A stretch of DNA of 64,000 nt from JABURQ01 sp029243145. GTDB taxonomy: Bacteria; Planctomycetota; Planctomycetia; Planctomycetales; Planctomycetaceae. How positions within the stretch are numbered: position 1 is the stretch's first letter; the number at the start of each line of letters is the position of its first letter. Shown here in pieces: positions 19,601 to 26,836 of the stretch. A model generated the notes under the pieces. It was given only the letters and a program-made list of their open reading frames with translations, had not been told where the DNA came from and did no database searches. A program made the position numbers and the translations under genes. Where the stretch lies: the NCBI GenBank assembly GCA_965660145.1, contig CBFHYX010000020.1, positions 20,129-84,128 of the forward strand. Direction: 5' to 3'.

Positions 19601-20528
19601 AGATGAAAAAATGCCTTGGGAGCGTGACGGTCAAAAATGGCACACTCAAGACCGCCGGTCTCATAATGGCAACGAGTGCCAGTGGGAGGGTGGAGCGTTG
19701 CTGTCCGTTGTCGAGCGCATCAACAAACACAAGCAATTTCCCGATATCAATTGGAAGAATCGAGCAGTCGTCGAAATGACCGCCGAGGGCAAGTCGTCCA
19801 CATGGTTCTTGCATGCCATGACGGGGGAAGAATGGCTACTGACTTTCAAATTCCGCGTGAAGAAAAATACCTTCAAGCAGGCCAAACTTGATGAAGCCAT
19901 AAATCTGCCGCCATTGGATGAGGTCGATGAACTGCCCGTTTACGGCAAGACCAAACGTGTTCGCGTGAAGAATAAGAACGGCCCCTGGCAGGAAGTTCAA
20001 ATCGCAGTCCACTGGGAAGAAGAAATTGATACGCCCGAGTTTTGGGAGTTCCTTGAGACTGCGATGGAGTCATACTTAAAGCAGGTCTCGGCAGAAAAAC
20101 TGAACGTCGAAGATCTTTCCCCCTGGAAAGTCCTCGGTCGCAAATGGCACTTCAAACGTATCGGGTTCCCCAGCAACAAGCGAGTTCTCTGGAAAAATGA
20201 GACACTGGAGTCCCTCGAAGAACTGTTGAATCAAACCTTCCCAAAAGCCGATTGGGATTGGCAAAATAAAACGATCGTGAACATCACACCTGCGGGGAGT
20301 TCGACATCGCTCTCCATTAATACGAAACGACGAGAAGGTATCGATCTGAAACTCCCCGCTGAAGCCGAACAGTTCGCGCTGGGGCAAATTGCCGGCTTGG
20401 GAAGCAAACGTGACATTGTCGCCAAGTCGGATGGCAGCGAAGAGATCACCATCCGCTTCCGAACGGTTGATCAAGCAAGTTCACCCGAGCTACTGCAGTT
20501 CTTACGCGAGTATGCCAAAAGAGCTTAA
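13647..20528 (+). CDS. uvrA: Tandem-fused UvrA (excinuclease ABC subunit A) with duplicated C-terminal extension
   Basis: 2293 residues, more than twice a normal UvrA (about 940). Two complete UvrA units are fused. Walker A motifs are at residues 33-40, about 664, about 1026 and about 1637; ABC signatures (L-S-G-G-E-[SA]-Q-R) are at about 513, 854, 1478 and 1828. Each unit has its zinc modules: C-T-H-C and C-Q-E-C, then C-E-A-C and C-P-V-C in the first; C-H-S-C and C-P-A-C, then C-D-D-C and C-E-T-C in the second. UvrA works as a dimer to find DNA damage and load UvrB, so this chain may be a covalent dimer. Residues from about 1922 to the end form an extra domain made of two similar copies. 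The stop overlaps that of the convergent kinase. Confidence 0.95.
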   Translation: MTLSDITIRGAREHNLQNVDLVIPRNKLVVMTGVSGSGKSSLAFDTLYAEGQRRYVESLSAYARQFLGQMPKPNVDLIQGLAPSISIQQKTSGRNPRSTVGTITEIYDYLRVLFARVGQGHCTECDRPITAQSSETILESLQQIPEGTKYLVLAPLIQQQKGEYKDLFEDLLKQGFLRARVNGEVAQLTDDLQLGRHMKHTIEVVIDRLVAGNVTRTRLAETIETALKQSQGALLVAVQKEDSKFDDRLYSSKYACTHCGISYEPPSPQLFSFNSPVGMCQECNGLGMRHELLLDKLIPDSSKTLWSGAIDLLGPISKIGRWKKHLYKGIARAIEEDLELEKDTLLKTEWSELPEEARQLFLYGTGDRNITYEWGHSGGTWKHGGTFEGIVEELLESYRSTRNPMRRRQIEKYLDFRDCTACAGERLNSQARSVRLSTSKASFARKKADRSLSLGDVCHLSLDKAHGFFEGLVLDDMQQIIAEEAIKEIRGRLEFLLRCGLNYLTLDRKAPTLSGGESQRIRLASQIGCGLVGVIYILDEPSIGLHPRDNTMLLDSLCELRDQGNTVIVVEHDEETMRAADQIIDFGPGPGVRGGEVVAQGSLTQVMKTKKSVTGAYLSGKRTIEVPKERREGNGHVIKMTGARHNNLKDVDVEIPLGKFVCVTGVSGSGKSSLLNDILWQAVNRDINGGKGMPGDHDKIEGFKHIDKAIDIDQSPIGRTPRSNPATYVKLFDEIRTLYTKLPESKLRGYKPGRFSFNVASGRCEACEGHGSNKLEMDFLADIWVTCPVCEGKRFHHETLEVKYKGKSIADVLNMDIQEALEHFENHPKIHRLLQTLHDVGLDYLKLGQPSPTLSGGEAQRIKLARELGKRSTGQTLYLLDEPTTGLHFADVEKLLEVLHGFVDAGNTVLVVEHNSDVIKTADWVIDLGPEGGEGGGSIIAEGPPEKIAKTKKSHTGAALLPFIPALATKAKSKRLSAPTDSPVMKQLARRTPVKEFKNIEVTGARQHNLQNLDVNIPREQMSVFCGPSGSGKTSLAMDTIYAEGQRRYVESLSSYARQFLGRMPKPRVEHIQGLSPAIAIEQKNTGSTPRATVGTITEIYDHLRVLFARLGDQYCPDCHIPVESQTTDQVIDRLMEFDTGTKIILLAPQEVAINRTFQSVWENLQAEGFTRVRVDGEIHRLEDVPEMDHKRYHEVAVVVDRVTVDPKKRGRLADSVETALDHGRGFMIALVENDDDSVAERPFSLARFCHSCERSFEEHSPHHFSFNSSLGWCPACEGLGTESGSTLIEQLIDLDKTVADGAILAWPTFEENPAFAEIMQAVCDHYEIPTDEYVDYLESKQRRILLFGGDADEWIPLDKTGRQKIRFKGLMSALEEASQLSYTYRRKLQGQLSQGQCSVCRGSRLQDEAAAVQLHGQTIDDVCRKPLNETIEFFDSIVLSKREKQIAGDLLSEARNRLSFLIDVGLDYLNLGRSLPTLSGGEAQRIRLAGQLGRALTGVLYVLDEPTIGLHPRDNRRLLEALKKLRDLGNTLVLVEHDREVLEASDRLYDFGPGAGRLGGTIVGEGTHKGLQRSKTSLTGRYLANKEEIPIPESRRTSGVKSDQPPGGGWLELLGVRHRNLRDVDLQIPLGTMTCVTGVSGSGKSSLIEETLARAVNRHFSKSGDEPGEHADLLGVQNLNKLVVVDQKPLGSTPASNPATYTGVFDYIRDLFTRLPEAKVRGYRPGRFSFNRAGGRCDDCEGNGQICVEMHFLPDVWVECETCKGRRFNQETLDVKFRGKSIADVLEMSIGEANELFNNVPKIRQYLATLCAIGLDYLTLGQSAPTLSGGEAQRVKLAAELARPQTGKTLYLLDEPTTGLHFDDIRKLLKVLGSLVEAGNSVVVIEHNLDVIKCADWIVDVGPEAGDGGGWIVAAGTPEQITGLEKLPGDKDEPYCFTTDHPSWTADILKPVLKQGKRAQAEIFNVDDVAAKKAGDLELRHIGKDEKMPWERDGQKWHTQDRRSHNGNECQWEGGALLSVVERINKHKQFPDINWKNRAVVEMTAEGKSSTWFLHAMTGEEWLLTFKFRVKKNTFKQAKLDEAINLPPLDEVDELPVYGKTKRVRVKNKNGPWQEVQIAVHWEEEIDTPEFWEFLETAMESYLKQVSAEKLNVEDLSPWKVLGRKWHFKRIGFPSNKRVLWKNETLESLEELLNQTFPKADWDWQNKTIVNITPAGSSTSLSINTKRREGIDLKLPAEAEQFALGQIAGLGSKRDIVAKSDGSEEITIRFRTVDQASSPELLQFLREYAKRA

Positions 20529-21349
20529 CCGGCTTCGCGAATCTCTTCCGCATTTTCGAGCTGTGGGATTTCTCGCAGGAGTGGGAACTTCAGAGTAAAT
20601 GTGGTTCCTTTGCCCCTCGCAGACTCCACGCGGATGCGTCCTTCGTGACCGTCTATAATATCTTTGCAAAGAGCCAAGCCTAAGCCGGTCCCACCTTGCC
20701 CTTGAGCATCGGCTTCTTTCGTGGTGTAGAAAGGCTGGAAAATGTTACGGAGTTTGTCGGCGGGAATTCCCGATCCGGTATCGCGTACAGAAACCTCAGC
20801 CCAATTCTCTTGGCCATTGCTGCGGACCGTGACAATCAACTGACCGCCTTCGTCCATGGCCTGTCGAGCATTGACGATCAAGTTGACGAGCACTTGCTGA
20901 ATTTGACCGGCGTTCAAATTGGCTTCGGGGTGACCAAGATAATCGGTCTGCCAGCGAATGCGATTCATCTGCAAGTCTTTCTCGACCAACACGATGACGC
21001 TTTTCACCAACTGCACAACATCGGTCGGTTCTTGGCGATTCCCTTGTTGTCGTGCGTAAGACAACATGCCGCAAGTGATTTTGGAAGCTCGTTGACCGGC
21101 GGCAAGAATTTTTTCAAACGCCTTGACACGGGTCTTCTCATCTTTGTGACGGAGCCCCATTTTGGCGTAATTGATGACGGTGGTCAGAATATTATTGAAC
21201 TCGTGCGTCGTCGAAGACGCCAGCGCACCGACAGAACTCAGTTTCTGGGTCTGCATCAGGCTCGCTTGCAGTTCTTGAATTTGTTCGTTCAGTTCTTGAA
21301 CTTCGTGGAGCAAGTTTTCTTCAGTGGGGGCCGTCATCTCGTACACCAT
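20525..21349 (-). CDS. Soluble sensor histidine kinase
   Basis: 274 residues with no membrane helix or input domain. A coiled-coil start (L-L-H-E-V-Q-E-L-N-E-Q-I-Q-E-L-Q) leads into a HisKA-type dimerisation helix with the phospho-acceptor in T-T-H-E-F-N-N-I-L. A HATPase_c domain follows with N box (L-V-N-L-I-V-N-A-R-Q-A-M), G1 (V-R-D-T-G-S-G-I-P), F box (I-F-Q-P-F-Y-T-T-K) and G2 (G-T-G-L-G-L-A-L). It should autophosphorylate and pass phosphate to an unlinked response regulator; none is in view. It is convergent with uvrA and the two stop codons share the palindrome TTAA. A functional link with uvrA is not implied by this tail-to-tail arrangement. Confidence 0.9.
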   Translation of the reverse strand: MVYEMTAPTEENLLHEVQELNEQIQELQASLMQTQKLSSVGALASSTTHEFNNILTTVINYAKMGLRHKDEKTRVKAFEKILAAGQRASKITCGMLSYARQQGNRQEPTDVVQLVKSVIVLVEKDLQMNRIRWQTDYLGHPEANLNAGQIQQVLVNLIVNARQAMDEGGQLIVTVRSNGQENWAEVSVRDTGSGIPADKLRNIFQPFYTTKEADAQGQGGTGLGLALCKDIIDGHEGRIRVESARGKGTTFTLKFPLLREIPQLENAEEIREAG

Positions 21350-21606
21350 CCTTGTTGATTCATCTCTCTCGTTGATTGCTCACTCTCAGCGAAAAATCCA
21401 TTTCTCGCCAATCACACTCTATTTCAAGTATCGGAATACGACAGGCAACGATTCAATCAGAGACGTTGATCCTTGAGGGATCTCTCCAGATGCCCCCGGT
21501 TGCTGGAAGCGGGTAAGCCACCGGAGATCGCCAAGATAGGTAGTTATGGGAAACTTTTCCCATTGTAGACCCGGCCTGAAATCTGCATTGGATTGTAGAA
21601 ACCTTA

Positions 21607-22596
21607 TTATTGCCGGTCTTTCATCATCTGAATCGCTTCGGGAGGCAGGTCCAGAATGGAGATTGCTTCGATCTCAATTCGTTCTGCCAGCCCCGGCATA
21701 TCGAGATTGCGTACGGTAATACTCGACTTTGAACCGATGGCCGTCATCTTGAAGGCGACCATAAACTGTCGAGGGGTAAAGTCTTCTCCCAACTCCTCTA
21801 ATCGCACAATGACGTGATTGGGTCGCACACCGTCATTCCATGCGGGAGAGTCGTTACCAACCAGAGGTCTCAGCGCCATCCGCCCTTCGAGTTGCAGTTT
21901 CGCCCGTGCAGACTTGGAGGCAGCTTCCAACAAAAATCCGGGATGAGACCCCAACACGGATTCTTCGATACTCGTTCGCCACGTGATGTCGTGACCTCGG
22001 TTATGAGAGGATTGTTCGGGAAACTTATAGCGGACAACATGCTGATTTTGGGCGACATAAAATTCAAAGGCAGCCACTTGATTCAGGTAAGAACGAATAT
22101 CGGCTGGTGAAAAGACTCGTTTCTGATCAATGACACCAATACGGTCGCCAGCTTTCAACAAGGAACGATCTGCGCGACTGTTTGGGACAACTTCGGAGAC
22201 GGCCCCGTTTGAGGCATTTTCTAAAATGATGCCGGTACTCTCTGCTGGAGGCCATATCCAGTAATCGGCACTCGGATGAAACTGATCGTTGAGGTTTTGT
22301 TCGCTCCAGAAGACATCCTGCACTTGATGGCAGCACATACATCGACCGGAGTCCTTGAGATTTCCAAGGTACTCGGCTCCTTTTTTCCAGGGAGCGTAGC
22401 CAGAGTTTTCAGAAATCGACTGGCCGGGTGTTGAAGCTGCAACTTCGTCTCCGTCTGCAGTCCAATCATCACGTCGAGGATCCCAATGATGATCCAGGAC
22501 GGCTGTCATCCACTCAATAGCATCGACGATTTCCAAATCGGGTGAGGTCGAGCTTTCTTTTCCCAACACACTGTAAATCTGACCGCCAGGAGACAA
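21607..22596 (-). CDS. C-terminal part of broken Trx/PDZ protein (PDZ and CxxCH region)
   Basis: This frame (from a TTG; probably not a real start) is in phase with the lipoprotein gene ending at 22627. The residues just after that stop (D-P-D-Q-T-W-W-C-W-I-L-S-P-G-G-Q-I-Y) continue a thioredoxin-like fold without a shift. Further on there is C-M-C-C-H (a CxxCH pattern, possibly heme or metal binding) and a PDZ-like segment (A-D-R-S-L-L-K-A-G-D-R-I). It matches the Trx/PDZ proteins known from planctomycetes. The C-terminus may not be made unless the amber codon is read through or a new start is used. Read with the upstream piece it gives 487 sense codons plus the internal TAG. Confidence 0.6.
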   Translation of the reverse strand: MSPGGQIYSVLGKESSTSPDLEIVDAIEWMTAVLDHHWDPRRDDWTADGDEVAASTPGQSISENSGYAPWKKGAEYLGNLKDSGRCMCCHQVQDVFWSEQNLNDQFHPSADYWIWPPAESTGIILENASNGAVSEVVPNSRADRSLLKAGDRIGVIDQKRVFSPADIRSYLNQVAAFEFYVAQNQHVVRYKFPEQSSHNRGHDITWRTSIEESVLGSHPGFLLEAASKSARAKLQLEGRMALRPLVGNDSPAWNDGVRPNHVIVRLEELGEDFTPRQFMVAFKMTAIGSKSSITVRNLDMPGLAERIEIEAISILDLPPEAIQMMKDRQ

Positions 22597-22626
22597 GATC
22601 CAACACCACCAAGTTTGATCTGGATC

Positions 22627-23070
22627 CTAGTATTGCTGAAACGGCATTCGAGCCAAATCGATTTGTCGAGCGTCGGTCAGTTTGACGGTCACAAATTGGC
22701 GAAGGACTTCAGAAAGTTCGGGAGGCGGAATGGTCATCTCATCTGCCAGGTTTCCTGACGATGTTGATACGGGACAATGCACCAAGACCAGCATTGGCCG
22801 ACCTTCTTTGCGGACTTCTCTCCAACCTTCTTCGAGAGATTCCCACCAGGTCAGAGACGGCAATGGATCGAGCCATTCCCCTTCGGGAGGAGTCACCAGC
22901 ATTTCGTAGACGAAGTCGCGACCCCGATTCGCAATGATGGTTTCTTGGACAGGGTCTTCAGGATCAATCACGACCGTTCCGCTTTGCTGTTCGATTTCCC
23001 GAAGCGCATCGCAACCAACGAACAAGGAAACAAAAAACAGGCACATAATGAGCGGAAGGGAACGTAGCAT
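22627..23070 (-). CDS. N-terminal part of broken Trx/PDZ lipoprotein
   Basis: 147 residues ending at a TAG (22627-22629). A lipoprotein signal (hydrophobic stretch, then L-F-V-G-C at about residue 19) places it in the periplasm or at the outer membrane. A thioredoxin-like domain begins at about residue 75: W-E-S-L-E-E-G-W-R-E-V, then R-P-M-L-V-L-V-H-C-P-V-S. The second active-site cysteine is absent (C-P-V-S). The fold is cut before its last strands, which are found in frame after the stop. The product as encoded is therefore an incomplete thioredoxin domain. A nonsense mutation is the simplest explanation; TAG is also used as a normal terminal codon in this window (for example at 42727), so genome-wide amber recoding is unlikely. 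Confidence 0.7.
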   Translation of the reverse strand: MLRSLPLIMCLFFVSLFVGCDALREIEQQSGTVVIDPEDPVQETIIANRGRDFVYEMLVTPPEGEWLDPLPSLTWWESLEEGWREVRKEGRPMLVLVHCPVSTSSGNLADEMTIPPPELSEVLRQFVTVKLTDARQIDLARMPFQQY

Positions 23071-23210
23071 GACAGAATCTCCGTGAGTAAATCAAACCCT
23101 ATACATCGACTAGCTGGCCCCTCGACAAACAGTATATCCCATACACGGGCCAGTTGTTACCACCGAACCTCATAATTTCCAGAGTCCCAATTGAACCCGG
23201 CTAACCTTTC

Positions 23211-23936
23211 TTACCCGGTATGAACATCTTCTCGCACAAGTCGGCCATCGGCCAGATGAAGCAAACGATCTGCTTTTTCGAGATAACGCTCATCGTGTGT
23301 GACGACAATCACTGTCGTTTGTTGCTCGTCGTGAAGCTGACGTAGATAGCGGAAGACTTCGGCACCGCTCGCACTATCGAGTTCGCCCGTTGGTTCATCG
23401 GCAAGAACCAGTTCGGGTTTTTTCAAGAGGGCGCGGGCAATGGCCACTCTTTGCTGTTCTCCCCCTGAGAGATGATGGGGATGATGTTCGAGACGATGTC
23501 CCAATCCCACTTGTTTTAACAATTCCACGGCACGCTGGCGAAGGTCGGCACTGATCCCTTGTGGTAAGAAAGGAACCAACACATTATCAACCGCGTTCAA
23601 AGTTTTCAAAAGATTAAAACTTTGAAAGATGAATCCAACCTGCTCGCGGCGGTAATGATCGCGCTGTGGTTCCGACAAAGACTTCAAGGATTTTCCTTGA
23701 AAGTAGATCTCTCCTCCACTGGGGTCATCGAGAGCTCCCAACAGATACAGCAGAGAACTCTTGCCGCTTCCCGAAGGCCCCAAAATAAAATTGAACGACC
23801 CCTTCTCAAACGCACACGAGAGTCCTCTTAACGCGGGGACTTGGGTCTCTCCGCGCAGGTGAATCTTTTCCAGATCCCTAACCGCGAGAAACTGCTCTTC
23901 TTCTGTTGTTGCACTGCCGTTTTGGTTCTCATTCAT
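23211..23936 (-). CDS. ABC transporter ATP-binding protein (LolD/MacB type)
   Basis: 241 residues with all ABC motifs: Walker A G-P-S-G-S-G-K-S-S (about 55-63), the MacB/LolD-type Q loop F-I-F-Q-S-F-N-L-L, signature L-S-G-G-E-Q-Q-R-V-A-I-A-R, Walker B L-V-L-A-D-E-P-T-G-E-L-D and the switch histidine in V-V-T-H-D. It powers the FtsX-like permease encoded 24 bases upstream in the same operon. LolD/MacB-type systems act as mechanotransmission pumps for lipoproteins, antibiotics or peptides. The substrate is not predictable. Confidence 0.92.
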   Translation of the reverse strand: MNENQNGSATTEEEQFLAVRDLEKIHLRGETQVPALRGLSCAFEKGSFNFILGPSGSGKSSLLYLLGALDDPSGGEIYFQGKSLKSLSEPQRDHYRREQVGFIFQSFNLLKTLNAVDNVLVPFLPQGISADLRQRAVELLKQVGLGHRLEHHPHHLSGGEQQRVAIARALLKKPELVLADEPTGELDSASGAEVFRYLRQLHDEQQTTVIVVTHDERYLEKADRLLHLADGRLVREDVHTG

Positions 23937-23960
23937 TTTGTGCTCTCACTTCCCGGAACA

Positions 23961-25358
23961 TCACCCACGACGAATGGCATCCATCGGCATCATTCGCATC
24001 GCCCAGATGGCAGGATACAAACCAGCAAACAGTCCCAAAACGACCGAGAAGAACAAACTGAAACAGAGCAACTGCGGACTCGCATATAACTCCACACGAT
24101 CCGGGAAACTCACATTCACAATGAGTGTCGCGATCCATCCAAACAAACATCCCAGACATCCACCCCCTAACCCCAGAAATCCGCTCTCGAACGAAATCAG
24201 ACTTAAAACGTGCTTCTTCGACCAGCCATTGGCTTTCAAAATTCCGATTTCAATAATTCGTTCACTGACACTCATCAACATCGTATTCACTACACCTAAA
24301 GCGGCAATCGTCATCCCGATGCTAGTCAGAATGAACATGATGAAGTCGAGTTCCGACATGAAGTCACCAAATTTTTCACCCCAGGCATCGGCTGTCTGCA
24401 CGTCAATTGGGATCGACTCATCCACCTGTAAGTGTTTTTTGATTTCCAAGTCATCTTCGGTGACCACTTTTTCGGTGACTATATTTTCTTTGGCGGGAGA
24501 AACATCCAACGGTTCGGGCGGGCTCTCGGGCTCTTTCGATAATTGTGATGGGTTTGCGGAAGAGGCCGACTTCAGCCAGCGATCCAAACCTTCGATCATT
24601 GTTTCGAGAGGATTTTCCATCGGTGTCAGCACGACCGAAGAGGGAGCCCACCGGTCCCCTTTTCGCCCCCGAAACGCATCCCGAATATCGTCAATCACCT
24701 GTTCATTGAGATCGTCATCGACGGCTTCCACATAAAATGCCGAGATCGCAGTGGGATCAAAACGCGACTGATCTCGTAAGCTGCCGATATCCATGATGAT
24801 CGTCATATCGATCAGGATCGATCCGGTTTCATAAACTCCAACCAAAGTCGCCTCTTGACCGTTGATGGAAAAACTTTCCCCCAGTTCGAGCTTCATTTCA
24901 CTCTGAATCAATTTGGCGAGTACAACATTTCGCGTACCGATATCATCGTTGGTCAGGAACCGTCCTTCCACAAGATCGTCCCGATAGAGGGCGTGACCGA
25001 GTGAATTCCAGAGTTCAATATCCACTCCGAGCAAAAATCGGGGGGGATTGATAATCATTTTCCCCTCCAGCACATTCACGCGAACCCAGATTTCAGGGCA
25101 GACAATTTTGACATTCTTGACGTTTTTCAGATCGTCTTCCCATTCTGCCGGCAAACGAGAAAAAAGCGGAATCGGTGCCCCAGTTTGCATCACCAAAATT
25201 CCGGGAATACGGCTAAACGTGTCCTCGGTGATGCGATCCAGACCTTCCACAATGGAGAAAAGACCGACCATACCGGCAATCGCGACCGTGAGCCCCAGCA
25301 ATGCCAGCGTCGAGCGGGCTTTACGATTGAGCAAGTTGGAGAAGGCAAATCGGAGCAT
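23961..25358 (-). CDS. ABC transporter permease (FtsX/MacB type)
   Basis: The open frame starts at 25466, but the ATG at 25358 (M-L-R-F-A-F-S-N-L-L-N-R-K-A-R-S) is the typical start of these permeases and is preferred; the product is then 465 residues. One N-terminal helix, a large periplasmic MacB-PCD-like domain, and three C-terminal helices (the first near S-E-L-D-F-I-M-F-I-L-T-S-I-G-M-T) give the four-helix FtsX topology. An unusual charged, proline-rich insert (E-P-E-S-P-P-E-P-L-D-V-S-P-A-K-E) lies in the periplasmic part. It is the partner of the ATPase encoded downstream. Confidence 0.88.
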   Translation of the reverse strand: MLRFAFSNLLNRKARSTLALLGLTVAIAGMVGLFSIVEGLDRITEDTFSRIPGILVMQTGAPIPLFSRLPAEWEDDLKNVKNVKIVCPEIWVRVNVLEGKMIINPPRFLLGVDIELWNSLGHALYRDDLVEGRFLTNDDIGTRNVVLAKLIQSEMKLELGESFSINGQEATLVGVYETGSILIDMTIIMDIGSLRDQSRFDPTAISAFYVEAVDDDLNEQVIDDIRDAFRGRKGDRWAPSSVVLTPMENPLETMIEGLDRWLKSASSANPSQLSKEPESPPEPLDVSPAKENIVTEKVVTEDDLEIKKHLQVDESIPIDVQTADAWGEKFGDFMSELDFIMFILTSIGMTIAALGVVNTMLMSVSERIIEIGILKANGWSKKHVLSLISFESGFLGLGGGCLGCLFGWIATLIVNVSFPDRVELYASPQLLCFSLFFSVVLGLFAGLYPAIWAMRMMPMDAIRRG

Positions 25359-25516
25359 AGAATTCAGGGTTTCTGCACGTATCCTTGATCGTGCGAGTAG
25401 ACGAGACGTAGAATGATGACGGAACAGTATCAAAGTCCGCAACTGTTCCTCAGCCCGCAATTCCATTTTTTTTCATAACTCAAATATTCACCGAGTGATC
25501 AGAAACCGATATTCCG

Positions 25517-26446
25517 ATGCCAGCAGATGATTATTACCAGAGTTTAGGAGTCTCCAAGTCCGCATCTCAGGAGGAAATCCGAAAAGCCTACAAAAAACTC
25601 GCACGAAAGTATCATCCTGATGTCAAACCGGATGACAAAGCCGCCGCGACCAAATTTAAGGAAATCCAGGAAGCTTACGACGTTCTGGGCGACAAAGAGA
25701 AAAGACAAAAGTACGACCAATATGGGTCGGCTTGGAAAAACGTCGGAGCCGGTACGGGAGGTGGACAACATCACTGGGCCGGTGGCGGTGGTGGCCCCGT
25801 TGATCTGGATGATATTTTTGGCGGTGGATTTGATTTTCAGGATCTTTTTGGAGGTGGTCGAGGCAGTCGAGGTCGCGCGCAACCGCGTCCCCGCAAAGGT
25901 GCCGATCTGACCACCGAAATTCACGTGGACTTCGACATCGCCGCACTCGGTGGAAAACACGACCTCAGCTATCGCGTCGATGGTCAACCACAACAGATCA
26001 CAATCACAATCCCTGCCGGAATCGAATCGGGAAAACAAATTCGACTGGCCGGGCAAGGTTCTGCAGGCTCTGCGGGAGGACCAGCCGGCGATCTCCTCAT
26101 CACGGTGCAAGTCGGCGTTCATCCCTGGTTCCGACGCGACGGAAACAATCTATTGCTCGATCTTCCACTCACTGCTGCAGAAGCGGCTCTCGGAACTCAA
26201 TTGGAAGTTCCCACCTTGGAAGAGGGGCCGGTGGTGTTGACCGTTCCTCCGGGAACATCCAGTGGAATGAAGTTACGACTTAAGGAGAAGGGAATCGTTG
26301 ATCGTAAGACGAAACAAATCGGCGATCAATTTGTCGTTGTGAAAATTGTGTCCCCCAAAGAACTGACCGACGAACAACGTAAACTCTATGAACAGTTGCA
26401 AGAGGCCGGACAAGAGCACCCCAGAACCAATCTCTGGAATCGTTGA
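25517..26446 (+). CDS. J-domain chaperone (CbpA/DnaJ type without zinc finger)
   Basis: 309 residues. An N-terminal J domain (5-70) contains the H-P-D motif in K-Y-H-P-D-V-K, then a G/F-rich linker (about 75-130, G-G-G-F-D-F and G-G-G-R-G). Two DnaJ C-terminal beta domains follow. The CxxCxGxG zinc finger of true DnaJ is absent, so it is a CbpA-like class II protein. It delivers clients to DnaK and stimulates its ATPase. It heads a plus-strand run with a small membrane protein, rnpA and yidD, all tightly spaced. Confidence 0.9.
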   Translation: MPADDYYQSLGVSKSASQEEIRKAYKKLARKYHPDVKPDDKAAATKFKEIQEAYDVLGDKEKRQKYDQYGSAWKNVGAGTGGGQHHWAGGGGGPVDLDDIFGGGFDFQDLFGGGRGSRGRAQPRPRKGADLTTEIHVDFDIAALGGKHDLSYRVDGQPQQITITIPAGIESGKQIRLAGQGSAGSAGGPAGDLLITVQVGVHPWFRRDGNNLLLDLPLTAAEAALGTQLEVPTLEEGPVVLTVPPGTSSGMKLRLKEKGIVDRKTKQIGDQFVVVKIVSPKELTDEQRKLYEQLQEAGQEHPRTNLWNR

Positions 26447-26458
26447 AAAGGCTCTCGC

Positions 26459-26836
26459 ATGCACTCCTCCAAATTGATCTTCATTCTACTCGCGCTGCTT
26501 GCTTCGCAAACAGTCTTCGCGCAGGATACAGCCCTTCAAAATGCGACGACTGAATTAACCAGTGATGTCTCGACCAGTCAGAGTTCTGATTTAGACGAGG
26601 AAGATGAGGATCTGAAAAAGCGAAAACTCGAAATTGGAATCATTCTGACAGCGGGAATATTTCTGGTCGGGTTATTTCTGGTGGCCGTCACTCTCATCTA
26701 TGGTCGTCGCACTCGTCGGCAGATCGCCGCGGGTCGTGGTCCCTCCCAAGCTCGAGACGAACTTTGGTATCTCAAACATGCGAAGAGTCAACCCGCCGAA
26801 AATGAGAGCGATGAAACCCAAGAGGAGACCAAATGA
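26459..26836 (+). CDS. Small membrane protein with signal peptide, function unknown
   Basis: 125 residues: signal peptide (cleavage probably after V-F-A in S-Q-T-V-F-A-Q-D), an acidic segment (D-L-D-E-E-D-E-D-L-K-K), one membrane helix (about 61-83, I-I-L-T-A-G-I-F-L-V-G-L-F-L-V) and a basic cytoplasmic tail. It starts 12 bases after the J-protein gene, and its stop overlaps the rnpA start as ATGA. The position just before rnpA-yidD suggests a link to membrane protein insertion, but this is inference from context only. Confidence 0.75.
   Translation: MHSSKLIFILLALLASQTVFAQDTALQNATTELTSDVSTSQSSDLDEEDEDLKKRKLEIGIILTAGIFLVGLFLVAVTLIYGRRTRRQIAAGRGPSQARDELWYLKHAKSQPAENESDETQEETK

Noticed and set aside
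19077..19814. 245-codon minus-strand frame opposite uvrA
   Set aside because: Antisense to the UvrA ABC motifs; no domain or start signal.
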